A stretch of 12,855 nt of DNA from Methylocystaceae bacterium (GCA_003152255.1 PLZT01000639.1:1-12855), one strand, 5' to 3'. Counted from the stretch's first letter, positions 1-7,921 are shown. Made by a program: numbers and translations. Notes: generated by a model not told the origin, from the letters alone.

Positions 1-2
1 TC

Positions 3-1765
3 ACGCTTCGTTCGAAACAGTGCTCGGCCTTACCGCGCGACACGCGCCGGCAAGCTATTGGGACATCATCGGCCGCGCCAACCCACGAAAGGGAAACGCT
101 ACGCCTCGCAGGACGCCGCGAAGCATGGGAGGCACGGGGATTTCGCGTTCACGGGGCGGCGCTGTCCGGGAAAGCCGCCGAGGGTCTTGAGGAATCTTCC
201 GGCATCGCCTCTCGCACCCTGGCGTCCTGGGATTACGGTTTGTCGGCCGGGCGCGTGGAATTTGGCTCTCGCGATATTTTGGTGATCGACGAGGCGGGAA
301 TGGTGTCCTCGAAGCAATTGGCGCGGTTCGTCGGCGAGGCCGAGCGGGCCGGCGCGAAAATCGTTCTCGTTGGCGATCCCGAGCAATTGCAGCCGATCCA
401 GGCCGGGGCGGCGTTCCGCGCCGTCGCGGAGCGGGTCGGCTTCGCCGAGCTGGAGGGCGTTCGCCGGCAGGGGGAGGATTGGCAGCGGCAGGCGTCGCAG
501 GATTTGGCCCGGCATCGGACCCGCGAGGGGCTTGAGGCTTACGCCGAGCGGGACGGTGTGCTGTTTTCGCAGACCCGGGACGAGGCGCGCGGGGAGATCG
601 TGCGGGATGTGCTCAAGGACATGTCCGAGCGACCGGACGGCTCGCGGATCGTGCTGGCGCATCGGCGCGCCGACGTTCGGGAGTTGAACGGGGCAATCCG
701 CGCCGCGCGTCAGGAGGGCGGCGAGCTATTGGGCGAGCGCTCCTATGCGACGAACGACGGCGAGCGGCATTTTGCGCCGGGCGACCGCGTGCTGTTTCTG
801 GAGAACAATCGCGATCTTGGCGTCAAGAACGGGATGCTCGGGACGGTTCAGGGGGCCGAGGAAGGCCGGCTTGTGGCGCGGCTCGACAATGCGCAGGGGC
901 CGGGGCTCGGGCGGGAGGTTTCCGTGTCGACGGCGGATTACGCCGCGATCGATCATGGCTATGCGACGACAATTCACAAATCGCAGGGGGCGACGGTCGA
1001 TCCCGCCTATGTGCTGAGTTCCGGCAGCATGGACCGGCATTTGACCTATGTCGCGATGACTCGCCACCGCGAGGAGGCGACGCTTTACGCCGGGCGCGAC
1101 GAGTTCAAGGATTTGCAGGGACTATCGGAGCGGCTTGGCCGGGCCGGCCTGAAGGAGACGACGCTCGATTACGCCAGGGATTTTGCCGAGCAGCGCGGCA
1201 TGGCGGATCGGCTCGGTGTTTCGAGCGAGATCGTTATTCCCGTCCGCGCCGAGAGCGACGCGCAACGCGCGAAGGAGCGAGAGGGCGAAAGCGCCGCGCG
1301 CCCGTCCGAATTGTCGCTGGAGGGCGCCCCGCGAGAGAAACACAGCAGCGCGCCGCGCCGGACCGCGAGAAGCTGCGGGCGTATGGCGAGGCCGCGAAAG
1401 CCGCGTTCGCTCGCTCGCGAGAGGTTGCGGCGGAGGGCGAGGGCGAGCGTCAGGACGAGCGCGCGCAAACGTCGGCGCCGCGAGGCGCGCAAGAGACGGA
1501 GCGGCAGCAGGCTTCGCCATCCCTCGACGCCGAGCGGCTGCAGGCTATCGCCATGGAGGCGAAGCTCGCCTTCTACAAGGCGGAGGGCGCCGCCAAAGCC
1601 CGCGAAGCTTTTACGCAGGCGGAAGCGCGCCGCGCCATGGAGGCCGAGCGCGCGCGGGCCGAGGCGGAGCGAGAGCGGCTGGCGGAAGAGCAACTGCTCA
1701 AAGAGCAGAGCCGCGAGCGCGAGGTCATGCGGCAGCGTTCCCACGATCATGGGCATGAACGCTGA
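3..1765 (+). pseudogene. traA: Ti-type conjugative relaxase TraA, helicase part, frameshifted and 5'-damaged
   Basis: TraA nicks and unwinds plasmid DNA during conjugation; this is its RecD-like helicase half. From about base 114 the product is clearly TraA-like: a REAWEARGFRV block, Walker B VIDEAGM (about 285-303), VGDPEQLQPI (about 369-398), the GYATTIHKSQGATVD block (about 957-1001) and YVAMTRHR (about 1047-1070). The frame is open from base 3, but no GxGKS Walker A precedes REAW; bases 76-116 give fragments in all three frames. The relaxase domain would lie before the window and cannot be judged. Around 1300-1360 the reading switches frame: the first frame becomes Arg-rich and runs to 1844, while the natural Glu/Ala/Arg-rich coiled-coil tail (DREKLRAYGEAAKAAF onward) continues in another frame to the stop at 1763-1765. 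A partial helicase product starting at 240 is possible but would lack ATP binding. Sequencing indels could mimic this. Family call is confident; pseudogene status is likely. Confidence 0.8.
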
Positions 1766-1792
1766 ATTTTCTAAGATGGATTGGAGGCCAGC

Positions 1793-2479
1793 ATGGGAAA
1801 CGAGTCAGACGGCGGCGCGAGGATGGAAGAAATCGGCGCGATGATTGTTCACGCCGAAGCCGTACAAGCAGCGCTCGACAAGGGGTTTGCGGCGCATGCG
1901 GAGAACGTCGTGAATATCACGCGGCTGATCCAGTACGGCGGCGGTGTCTTGAAGAAACTTCAGGCGGAAGCAGAACAGCTTGGCCCGCGCGCCGAACAGG
2001 CCGGGGCGGGCGCCGTGCGCGAGGAGGTTCGGGAGAGCCTTGCGGGCGCGGGCGCTGTTGTCGGCGATGCGGCGCGCGCCGCTCTTCGCCCGGTGATGGC
2101 CGACGTCGTGGCGGTGATCGGCCAAGCGCATCGCGCCGGCATCAGTCTCGACGAGAAGGCGGACCAGTTTTCGAACCGGATGCTGGCCATCATGGCCGTG
2201 AGCGGAATCGGCGCGGTGATGCTGGTTGCTTTTGGCGTTTGGGTTGCGCTCGCGTGGCAGCGTTCGGAGATCGCGAGCCTTGCGCAGGAAAAAGCTGACT
2301 TGCGCGGCGAGATCGCCGCCATGGAGTCGGTCGCGCAGAATATGCGGGCGCAGGGGCTGAAAATCGAGTTTGGCGATTGCAAAGACAACGGGCGAACGCG
2401 CGTTTGCGTCGCCGTTCAGCCGGTGCTGCGGCACTGGGGAACCGACCAAGCGCCGTTCTATGTGCTGAAAGGGTATTGA
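1793..2479 (+). CDS. TraA-associated membrane-anchored protein (possibly DUF6118-like)
   Basis: A 228-residue protein of unknown function. Residues 10-125 are Ala/Glu-rich and probably helical. One transmembrane segment lies at about 130-155 (LAIMAVSGIGAVMLVAFGVW), followed by a short coiled coil (about 158-185) and a C-terminal domain with two cysteines (C196, C205) that could pair. I chose the ATG at 1793 because GGAGG at 1783-1787 lies five bases upstream; an in-frame TTG at 1781 would overlap that site. It begins 27 bases after the TraA stop, so the two were probably one operon. From memory, proteins of this layout sit beside TraA in alphaproteobacterial transfer regions and some are named DUF6118; that assignment is inference. 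It looks intact although traA is broken. Confidence 0.75.
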   Translation: MGNESDGGARMEEIGAMIVHAEAVQAALDKGFAAHAENVVNITRLIQYGGGVLKKLQAEAEQLGPRAEQAGAGAVREEVRESLAGAGAVVGDAARAALRPVMADVVAVIGQAHRAGISLDEKADQFSNRMLAIMAVSGIGAVMLVAFGVWVALAWQRSEIASLAQEKADLRGEIAAMESVAQNMRAQGLKIEFGDCKDNGRTRVCVAVQPVLRHWGTDQAPFYVLKGY

Positions 2480-2498
2480 AGAGCTGCTGCGCGTTCCA

Positions 2499-2515
2499 CA
2501 TTGGCGGAGCCAATG
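2499..2515 (+). terminator. Short hairpin after the conjugation genes
   Basis: A perfect 7-bp stem with a 3-base loop (CATTGGC-GGA-GCCAATG) begins 20 bases after the stop at 2479. There is no T tract after it, so it would be a weak intrinsic terminator at best. Position supports the role; structure alone does not prove it. Confidence 0.25.
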
Positions 2516-2951
2516 AAACGAGGACGATACGTGAATCTGACCATGATTGACATAGCGAGCGCGGACTGCGGGGAACCTCGCAAAAGCTCAGGAAGCCGAG
2601 ATCGGCGCGCGGTTCTTATCGCCCGTTCGAAAATGAGACGCGGCGATGCGTCGCGGTGTGGCCAAGATGGTACGGTAACGGAATTTTTACGCGCGAGGGT
2701 TGACGCGCCGCGAGGAATGGGACGACGCTCCTATGCCTAAAACGGCAGCGGCAAGATTTATGACAGGGACTCGTACACCACGGCCGTCCGCTCTCACGAG
2801 CTGACTTACTCTTCCGACCTTCAGCTCACCGAAACCGATCATCGGGTGGACGGCGATCGTCCGTCTTCTGGCAGGCGCCGACCTGGTCGGGGGTGCCATA
2901 AGGGCAAGAACAAGCTGACGCGCCAACTTTCGGGCTTTCCTGGGCATCTCC
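2516..2951. other. Stretch without a recognisable gene
   Basis: Several open frames cross this stretch: 2501-2740 on +, and 2687-3037 and 2839-3057 on -. None gives a product I recognise, and two of them run into the 3' end of the oxidoreductase gene. On the minus strand an ATG follows the oxidoreductase stop within a GGAGATG context, but with no spacing for ribosome binding and an Arg/Ala-rich product. I see no clear repeat or transposase. It separates the conjugation relic from the redox genes and may be eroded DNA at an insertion boundary. Confidence 0.4.
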
Positions 2952-4688
2952 TCAGATTGGCATCCGGTATCCGTAGAACTCGTGATCCTCGTTGTATCCG
3001 CCCTGGCCGGCGCCGAGGTGGGCGAAGTCGTGGACAAATTCGATCGCTACGATCCACTTGACCATCTTGAAGCCGAGCTCGTTCTCGCAGCGCAGCCGGA
3101 GCGGCGCGCCGTGGAGGACGGTGAGCGGGGCGCCGTTCATCTCGTAGGCCAAGAGAGTGAGCTGGTGGTGCATGTTGAACAATTCGTGGACATCATAGTA
3201 GCGGCCGCCGTCTGCGCCGTCGGCGAGCGAGTAGAAAACCGCGTAGCGCGCCTCGGACGTCGGACGCACCAGCTCGAGAATGTGGCGCATCGGAACGCCG
3301 CCCCATTTGGCGACGCCGGACCAGCCCTGGATGCAGAAATGGGTGGTGATCTGCTCCTGCTTCGGCATGGCCTTGAGGTCGGCCAGGGAAAACTCCTGCG
3401 GCGCCTCGATCAGGCCGCTAATCCGAAGCCTAAAGCTCGCGAACGCGTTCGCCACCAAGCCGTCGAACTCCTCCGAGGCCGGCATGGTGCCGTTCGACCA
3501 GAAGAAGGGGGATATGTCCTTCTCGGTCAGCTGCGAGTGGACGTCCCACCGCTCGGCCAAACCCTTGATCCAGCCGATCATGAAGGCACCGGTGCGCTGC
3601 ACCAGCCGCGCGTGCTTGATCGTGAACGGCGAAGCGAGGAGCCACGCGGCGACCATAACGGCCATGGCGAGGACGAACAGCGGAAACCCTGCCCAGGAGG
3701 CGTTGTCGATGCCGCCGAACATATGGTTGGTGTTTTGCCTGAGCCCGGTGACGAACACCATAATGCCGTGCATCAGGATGAACAGCACGAACCAGGCGAA
3801 CGAGAGGAAGTGGACCGACCGCATCGCCTGCCGATTGAAGACCCTCCCGAACCAGCCCAGCTTGTTCGAGATCGCCGGGCTCTGCATCAGGCCGGTGGCG
3901 ATCGAGACCGGCGCTGCGATGAAGACGGTAGCGAAATAGCTGAGCTGCTGCAGCCCGTTGTAGCGGGTCCAGCTGTAGTCGACGGGGAAGTTCAGCGAGG
4001 CGTATTGGATCGAGGTGGAGAGCGCCGCCGGAAACACGTCCCAGGTGAGCGGCACGAGCCGACGCCACTGATCGGTGGAGAACAACAGCACGTAGAAGAG
4101 GACGCCGTTGATCACCCACAGCAGGTTGACCGAGAAGTGCCACCATCGGGCGAGACCCAGCGAGTGGCGAACGCCGGGCAGGCCCAGCCATCCGGGAATG
4201 GACACGGAATCATCCTTGGAGGTCCACACCCGCCCTTTCGGAACAGGGACCTGGAAGCGGAACCAGTCCGTTCCCGGCGTCGAGTCCCGCTTCCAGTAGA
4301 GCCTCGGGTGGTCGGCCAGGATCTGAATGCCGGCTCGGATGATGAACAGCATGAAGAACATGTTCACGAAATGCTGGAGCTGCAGCCACCACGGAAAACC
4401 GGAGTCCACCGACGGCGCGGCCTGGGCGATGCCCGGATATTGCTTGATGAACGCCTTGACGCTGGGAAGCTCGCGAAGGCTCTGTGCGATGGCGATCAGG
4501 ATGATCAGCGCCGTGGCGCCGATCGGCAACCCCCACAACGTGCTGACCCAGCGCTGGCCGATGCGGATCCGTGGCACGATCCCCGCCTGAGGCGGCATCC
4601 AATGGCTGAGAAGAAGGCGATCATCCGCACCGGTGAGCGCGCCTTCCAGCGGTTCGGGTGTCATCGGCTGCGCGGAGTTCTCGGTCAT
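2952..4688 (-). CDS. Cytochrome b561-like / sulfite oxidase-type molybdopterin fusion oxidoreductase
   Basis: A 578-residue fusion. Residues about 45-360 form a membrane cytochrome b-like region with some six hydrophobic segments (about 49-70, 103-120, 184-206, 250-270, 292-315, 335-355) and histidines H106, H184, H293 and H307 that could bind haem. Residues about 415-578 are a sulfite oxidase/YedY-type molybdopterin domain: C452 in THFCIQGWSGVAKWGGVP is the expected molybdenum ligand, and GYNEDHEFYGYRMPI is a typical C-terminus. The likely role is a membrane-bound Mo oxidoreductase exchanging electrons with quinones or a cytochrome; the substrate cannot be read from sequence. No signal peptide was seen, so the side of the membrane facing the Mo domain is open. 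The gene starts 37 bases after the DUF2945 stop, suggesting one transcript. The start at 4688 has no strong ribosome site; an ATG eight codons on is an alternative. Confidence 0.85.
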   Translation of the reverse strand: MTENSAQPMTPEPLEGALTGADDRLLLSHWMPPQAGIVPRIRIGQRWVSTLWGLPIGATALIILIAIAQSLRELPSVKAFIKQYPGIAQAAPSVDSGFPWWLQLQHFVNMFFMLFIIRAGIQILADHPRLYWKRDSTPGTDWFRFQVPVPKGRVWTSKDDSVSIPGWLGLPGVRHSLGLARWWHFSVNLLWVINGVLFYVLLFSTDQWRRLVPLTWDVFPAALSTSIQYASLNFPVDYSWTRYNGLQQLSYFATVFIAAPVSIATGLMQSPAISNKLGWFGRVFNRQAMRSVHFLSFAWFVLFILMHGIMVFVTGLRQNTNHMFGGIDNASWAGFPLFVLAMAVMVAAWLLASPFTIKHARLVQRTGAFMIGWIKGLAERWDVHSQLTEKDISPFFWSNGTMPASEEFDGLVANAFASFRLRISGLIEAPQEFSLADLKAMPKQEQITTHFCIQGWSGVAKWGGVPMRHILELVRPTSEARYAVFYSLADGADGGRYYDVHELFNMHHQLTLLAYEMNGAPLTVLHGAPLRLRCENELGFKMVKWIVAIEFVHDFAHLGAGQGGYNEDHEFYGYRMPI

Positions 4689-4725
4689 CGGCTGCTCGCT
4701 GTCTGGTCGGGACCGGTCGGGTCTG

Positions 4726-4941
4726 TCAGTCGCTCAGCTTGGTAAGCGCCGAGCCCTTGTGGGCGGCAATATGGTCGGTCTTGCTGCTCTTGATCTCGTA
4801 TTGCGGCGACTCGGGAGTCGCGCGATGCGTGTGGCCCTTGTAATCGAAGTCGTGGGTATGAACCCGGATGATCATGCCGCTGACGTGACCGGCTTCCGAG
4901 TTCCACCCGACCCGATCTCCCACCTTGAATCGCTCAGGCAT
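4726..4941 (-). CDS. DUF2945 (HVA1/Tudor-like) small protein
   Basis: A 71-residue protein starting MPERFKVGDRVGWNSEAGHV and containing VHTHDFDYKGHTHRAT and PQYEIKSSKTDHIAAHKGSAL, the pattern of the DUF2945 (hypervirulence-associated Tudor-like) family: a small beta-barrel fold of unknown molecular role. The frame is open further upstream, to 5112, but AGGAG eight bases before the ATG at 4941 and the start of family similarity there fix the start. It precedes the molybdopterin-cytochrome b gene by 37 bases and was probably transcribed with it. It is divergent from the glycosylase gene, with 61 bases between the two starts for both promoters. No promoter motif could be assigned in that gap. 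Confidence 0.85.
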   Translation of the reverse strand: MPERFKVGDRVGWNSEAGHVSGMIIRVHTHDFDYKGHTHRATPESPQYEIKSSKTDHIAAHKGSALTKLSD

Positions 4942-5002
4942 CTGCGCTTCTCCTGATGGCTCGACCATTCTCAACCGGAGTGTAAGGACCCATCTACAAG
5001 GC

Positions 5003-5578
5003 GTGAAGCCGCTCGATTCTTTGCTGGGGGAGGTTCGCGCCTGCCGCGCCTGCGCCGACGTCCTGCCATTGGGACCGCGACCTGTTGTCCAGATATCGGC
5101 GACGGCGCGCATCCTGATCGCCAGCCAGGCGCCAGGGACGAAGGTTCACGATAGCGGCATTCCCTTTTCCGACGCGTCGGGGGATCGCTTGCGCGAATGG
5201 ATGGGCGTGTCGGCGGACGAATTCTACGATGAGAGCAGGGTTGCGATCATCCCGATGGGGCTGTGCTATCCCGGACGCCTGTCAAGCGGCGGCGACGCGC
5301 CCCCGCGTCCCGAATGCGCGCCGCTCTGGCGTGACCGGCTGCTCGCGCACATGCCCGACCTGCGGCGGACGTTGCTGGTCGGCACGCACGCGCAGACCGA
5401 CGCGTTGGGGCCGGGCAAGATGACCGAGCGGGTGATGGGCTTTCGGGATCACCTGCCCACCGTTTTCCCGCTGCCGCATCCATCGTGGCGCACGCGGCAC
5501 TGGGCGGCGAGGAATCCGTGGTTCGACGCGGAAGTGCTTCCCGCGCTGCGCGACGCGGTTCGACGGGCACTCGCGTGA
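5003..5578 (+). CDS. Uracil-DNA glycosylase family protein (family 4-like, COG1573)
   Basis: A 191-residue predicted DNA-repair glycosylase that would remove uracil from DNA. Motif A is SQAPGTKVHDSGIPFSDASG (residues 41-60), related to the GEAPG...GxPFxGxxG motif of this superfamily, and motif B is HPSWR (159-163). Cysteines C14 and C17 (CRAC), C88 and C105 have the spacing expected for the 4Fe-4S cluster of family 4 enzymes. An upstream ATG at 4925 is in frame, but that region overlaps the divergent DUF2945 start, and family similarity begins at the GTG at 5003. The first motif-A residue is S rather than the usual G, so activity is not certain. Its stop (TGA, 5576-5578) shares a base with the ATG of the next gene, implying translational coupling with the DUF488 protein. 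Confidence 0.85.
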   Translation: MKPLDSLLGEVRACRACADVLPLGPRPVVQISATARILIASQAPGTKVHDSGIPFSDASGDRLREWMGVSADEFYDESRVAIIPMGLCYPGRLSSGGDAPPRPECAPLWRDRLLAHMPDLRRTLLVGTHAQTDALGPGKMTERVMGFRDHLPTVFPLPHPSWRTRHWAARNPWFDAEVLPALRDAVRRALA

Positions 5579-6132
5579 TGCCGGTGGAACGGCCTCCAGT
5601 CTATACGGTGGGGCATTCCACGCGGAGCATCGCCGAGTTTGTCGAGCTGCTGAAGGCTGGCCGAGTCGAGCTGGTCGTCGATATCCGCAGCACCCCGCGA
5701 TCCCGGACCAATCCCCAATTCAATCTCGATGCGTTGCCCGAGGCGCTGTCCACCTGGCAGATCGGCCATAAGCGGATTGTGGAGTTGGGCGGCCGGCGGA
5801 CGAAGTCGAAGATTGTCCCGCCCGAGGTAAACGGCTTCTGGATCAACCAGAGCTTCCACAATTACGCGGACTACGCGCTCTCCGACGAGTTTCGCGTCGG
5901 CTTCTCTCGCCTGACTGAATTGAGCAGTGAGCGGCGGTGCGCGATCATGTGTTCGGAGGCGGTCTGGTGGCGCTGCCATCGGCGGTTCGTCGCCGATTAC
6001 CTCCTTCACGACGGGATGGACGTCTTCCACTTGATGGGGGCCGCGCGGGTCGATGTCGCCAAGATGAACACGGCGGCGCGCGCGGACGGCGCCTCGCTCG
6101 TGTATCCCGCGCTCGACGCGGCTGCGTTATAG
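5578..6132 (+). CDS. DUF488 family protein
   Basis: A 184-residue protein of the DUF488 family, whose function is unknown. Signature blocks are YTVGHSTRSIAEFVELL (9-25), DIRSTPRSRTNPQFN (35-49), FHNYADYA (93-100) and CSEAVWWRCHRRFVADYL (125-142). The Cys/His/Arg cluster CSE...WRCHR is the family hallmark and probably a functional site. An in-frame ATG at 5485 would overlap the glycosylase by 94 bases; the ATG at 5578, overlapping the glycosylase stop as TGATG, fits the family N-terminus. Pairing with a repair glycosylase hints at a nucleic-acid-linked role, but this is guilt by association only. The 3' end overlaps the convergent DUF1971 gene by six bases. Confidence 0.85.
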   Translation: MPVERPPVYTVGHSTRSIAEFVELLKAGRVELVVDIRSTPRSRTNPQFNLDALPEALSTWQIGHKRIVELGGRRTKSKIVPPEVNGFWINQSFHNYADYALSDEFRVGFSRLTELSSERRCAIMCSEAVWWRCHRRFVADYLLHDGMDVFHLMGAARVDVAKMNTAARADGASLVYPALDAAAL

Positions 6133-6789
6133 ATCAGGCAGATGGTCGTAGAACTCGACCTGCATTCGGATCGCGCCGAGCGGTTCGACGAGATGGGGTT
6201 GCTCGGGAAGTATCAGCCCCGGACGGCCGGGCTCGAGGATTACCTCGGAGCTCGGGTCGAGCACCTGATAGCGCAGGCGTCCTTCAAGCACTCGGATGAC
6301 GCCCCACGCGCCGGCCTTGGTGCGATGTTCGCGGCGCAGGCCAGCAGGAAGGGTCACCTCGTCGAACACCGGCGTGGATCTATAGGGTGTCGTCGGCGTT
6401 GGCGCAGCCGCAGTCATGACAGGATCGACGCTTCGGTAATGAATCGCTCGATCAACGAGATCGACCATATGCGCTGCCGCCTGAACCGTCAGCGGATGGT
6501 GTGTGAAGCCAGGCCTCGGAGAAATGTACGCCGCCATTTCACGCGCGAGTTCCAGCTGCCGGTCGGAGCCTTCCGCGAGCAACATGATCATCAGGTTCTC
6601 GAGCGCGATGACGCGAACCTGCAACTGCACCAGTTCGGCGTTCGACAGCGGCGGGACCTTGGACAGGTCGACATCGAGGGAGTGTTCTTGAGGGCCGTCA
6701 GGTCCTGCGCCGCCCTCATTGTCCCACCGCGAAAGCGCCTTCAGGCGTAATTCTGGAGCACTCTGCACGTCTGGGCTTTGGTTAGGCAT
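6127..6789 (-). CDS. DUF1971 (TehB/YeaR-like) protein with N-terminal extension
   Basis: A 220-residue protein with two parts. The C-terminus, residues about 139-218, is a small cupin-like DUF1971 domain: TPVFDEVTLPAGLRREHRTK, GVIRVLEGRLRYQVLD, GRPGLILPEQPHLVEPLG and a C-terminal MQVEFYDHL. Such domains occur in the YeaR and TehB tellurite-related families. Residues about 45-120 are a predicted helical region (LSNAELVQLQVRVIALENLM, AREMAAYISPRPGFTHHPL) of unknown role, joined to the cupin by an Ala/Thr/Pro-rich linker. Members consisting of the cupin alone are about 90 residues, so this is an extended version. It lies 39 bases after the DUF2231 stop and is likely last in the stress operon. 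Its end overlaps the convergent DUF488 gene, leaving no room for a terminator between them. Confidence 0.8.
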   Translation of the reverse strand: MPNQSPDVQSAPELRLKALSRWDNEGGAGPDGPQEHSLDVDLSKVPPLSNAELVQLQVRVIALENLMIMLLAEGSDRQLELAREMAAYISPRPGFTHHPLTVQAAAHMVDLVDRAIHYRSVDPVMTAAAPTPTTPYRSTPVFDEVTLPAGLRREHRTKAGAWGVIRVLEGRLRYQVLDPSSEVILEPGRPGLILPEQPHLVEPLGAIRMQVEFYDHLPDL

Positions 6790-6828
6790 AAAGCGACTTT
6801 CTGAAGCAAGGAAACGGCGTCGATCGGC

Positions 6829-7452
6829 TCACGCCGGCGTTCCGGCCTCGGACGGCGCGGTAACCTGTGGCTGCTCACGAAGCGAGGCCATGACGGTGGG
6901 GACAAGGCGACCTTTCGCCACCTCCTGGATCATGTGTTGCACGCCATGCACGAGATCCGTTCCCGCCGTCTTGAGGAACGAATCGACCTGCCCGGACTTC
7001 AGTGCCGGCGCGTCGCTTCGATAGACTCCGTGGGCTGGCTCGACGCCGACCCCCACGTCATAAACGAGCTTCCCGCCAAGGTAGGCGGTGTAGGCCAGAA
7101 CCCCGACGCCGGCGGCGCCAACGCCGAGATAGGCCGCGTTCGGCTTTCGATGGTTGACGCGCCAGAGCGCCATGCTGGTGGCGACGACGGTGGCGATGAA
7201 GTTCAGATTGCGGTGAGTAATCAGCATATCCTGCGAGGCGCCCTCCACGTTGACCCCCTCCCCGGCGATCAGCCCGGTCACGGCGGAGGCCACGGCGCCT
7301 GCAGCGGCAATGCAGATCGCCTTCTGCCCGAACGACAGCACGGACTCGTTGTCAGTCACGCTCCCAACCACGTCGGCGCCGATTGCCAGCGGCAGCAGCG
7401 CGATGGGCAGGTGGACGAGAGCGGGATGCATCTCCTGCAGACGTATCGCCAT
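6829..7452 (-). CDS. DUF2231 membrane protein
   Basis: A 207-residue inner-membrane protein. The DUF2231 signature is present: MHPALVHLPIALLPLAIGAD (8-27), a second hydrophobic helix (about 45-65), H80/R81 beside a third helix (about 84-97), a fourth (about 108-125) and YLGGKLVYDVGVGV (124-137). The conserved histidines in such proteins suggest haem or metal binding, but no function is established. The soluble tail (about 140-207) carries no motif I recognise. I chose the ATG at 7452 because AGGAG lies eight bases upstream and the family begins there; an upstream ATG at 7476 would read through that ribosome site. It sits 73 bases after the YeaO-like gene, in the same orientation. Confidence 0.85.
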   Translation of the reverse strand: MAIRLQEMHPALVHLPIALLPLAIGADVVGSVTDNESVLSFGQKAICIAAAGAVASAVTGLIAGEGVNVEGASQDMLITHRNLNFIATVVATSMALWRVNHRKPNAAYLGVGAAGVGVLAYTAYLGGKLVYDVGVGVEPAHGVYRSDAPALKSGQVDSFLKTAGTDLVHGVQHMIQEVAKGRLVPTVMASLREQPQVTAPSEAGTPA

Positions 7453-7525
7453 GGTATTTGCTCCTCGACTGTGCAACGAAACTTGAACGACGGTCTGATC
7501 TTACTTCGCGTGTCGAAGCCTTACT

Positions 7526-7921
7526 CTATCCGCCGTCGGACGCATGCGGTATCTGTCGGCCCAAAATGACGTCTCTGAGCACGATCGCGTCGTTGTGATC
7601 CTCGTCATGAGCCGAATAAACGAGCGTGACGGGACCCTGTCGCGCGAGCGAACGCAGTCGGCTCAGCAGCTCCGTATTCTGATGCAGCTCCGCGCTATAA
7701 CGGCGGCAAAACTCCTCCCAGCGATCCGGATCGTGCCCGAACCATTTTCGTAGCTCGGTGCTGGGAGCAATCTCTTTCATCCATTGATCTAGGGCCGCAT
7801 CTACCTTCGACACCCCACGAGGCCACAATCTGTCGACGAGGACGCGCGTACCGTCCTCGACGTTCACGGGCTCGTAGGCTCGTTTCAGCCTGACATTGGC
7901 TGCCACGATGCTTGTGCTCAC
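7526..7921 (-). CDS. DUF488 family protein, YeaO type
   Basis: A 131-residue protein closely resembling YeaO-type DUF488 proteins: VRLKRAYEP, DGTRVLVDRLWPRGVSK (23-39), WMKEIAPSTELRKWFGHDP (47-65), WEEFCRRYSAEL (68-79) and VYSAHDEDHNDAIVLRDVI (101-119). The molecular function is unknown. I chose GTG at 7921: its bases overlap the TGA of the upstream Rieske-FAD gene as GTGA, a usual sign of translational coupling, and family similarity starts a few residues later. The frame stays open further upstream (to 8122) but that part is antisense-like shadow of the previous gene. It differs clearly from the longer DUF488 protein at 5578-6132, so they are not a recent duplication. Confidence 0.85.
   Translation of the reverse strand: MSTSIVAANVRLKRAYEPVNVEDGTRVLVDRLWPRGVSKVDAALDQWMKEIAPSTELRKWFGHDPDRWEEFCRRYSAELHQNTELLSRLRSLARQGPVTLVYSAHDEDHNDAIVLRDVILGRQIPHASDGG

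Noticed and set aside
1766..1844. Arg-rich C-terminal part of the first long frame (ends 1844)
   Set aside because: After the frameshift this frame is a shadow; the TraA-like tail is in another frame and stops at 1765, and 1793 onward is the start of the next gene.
2501..2740. Possible 79-residue protein
   Set aside because: No family resemblance, no convincing ribosome site, and its beginning overlaps a hairpin.
2687..3037. Minus-strand 116-residue frame after the oxidoreductase stop
   Set aside because: It overlaps the 3' end of the oxidoreductase and has Arg/Ala-rich composition typical of GC-rich shadows; an internal ATG at the stop has no spacing from GGAG.
2982..4745. Plus-strand 587-codon open frame opposite the molybdopterin gene
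   Set aside because: It is an antisense shadow: it lacks any recognisable domain and is Arg/Glu/His-rich, while the minus-strand product has clear cytochrome b and Moco motifs.
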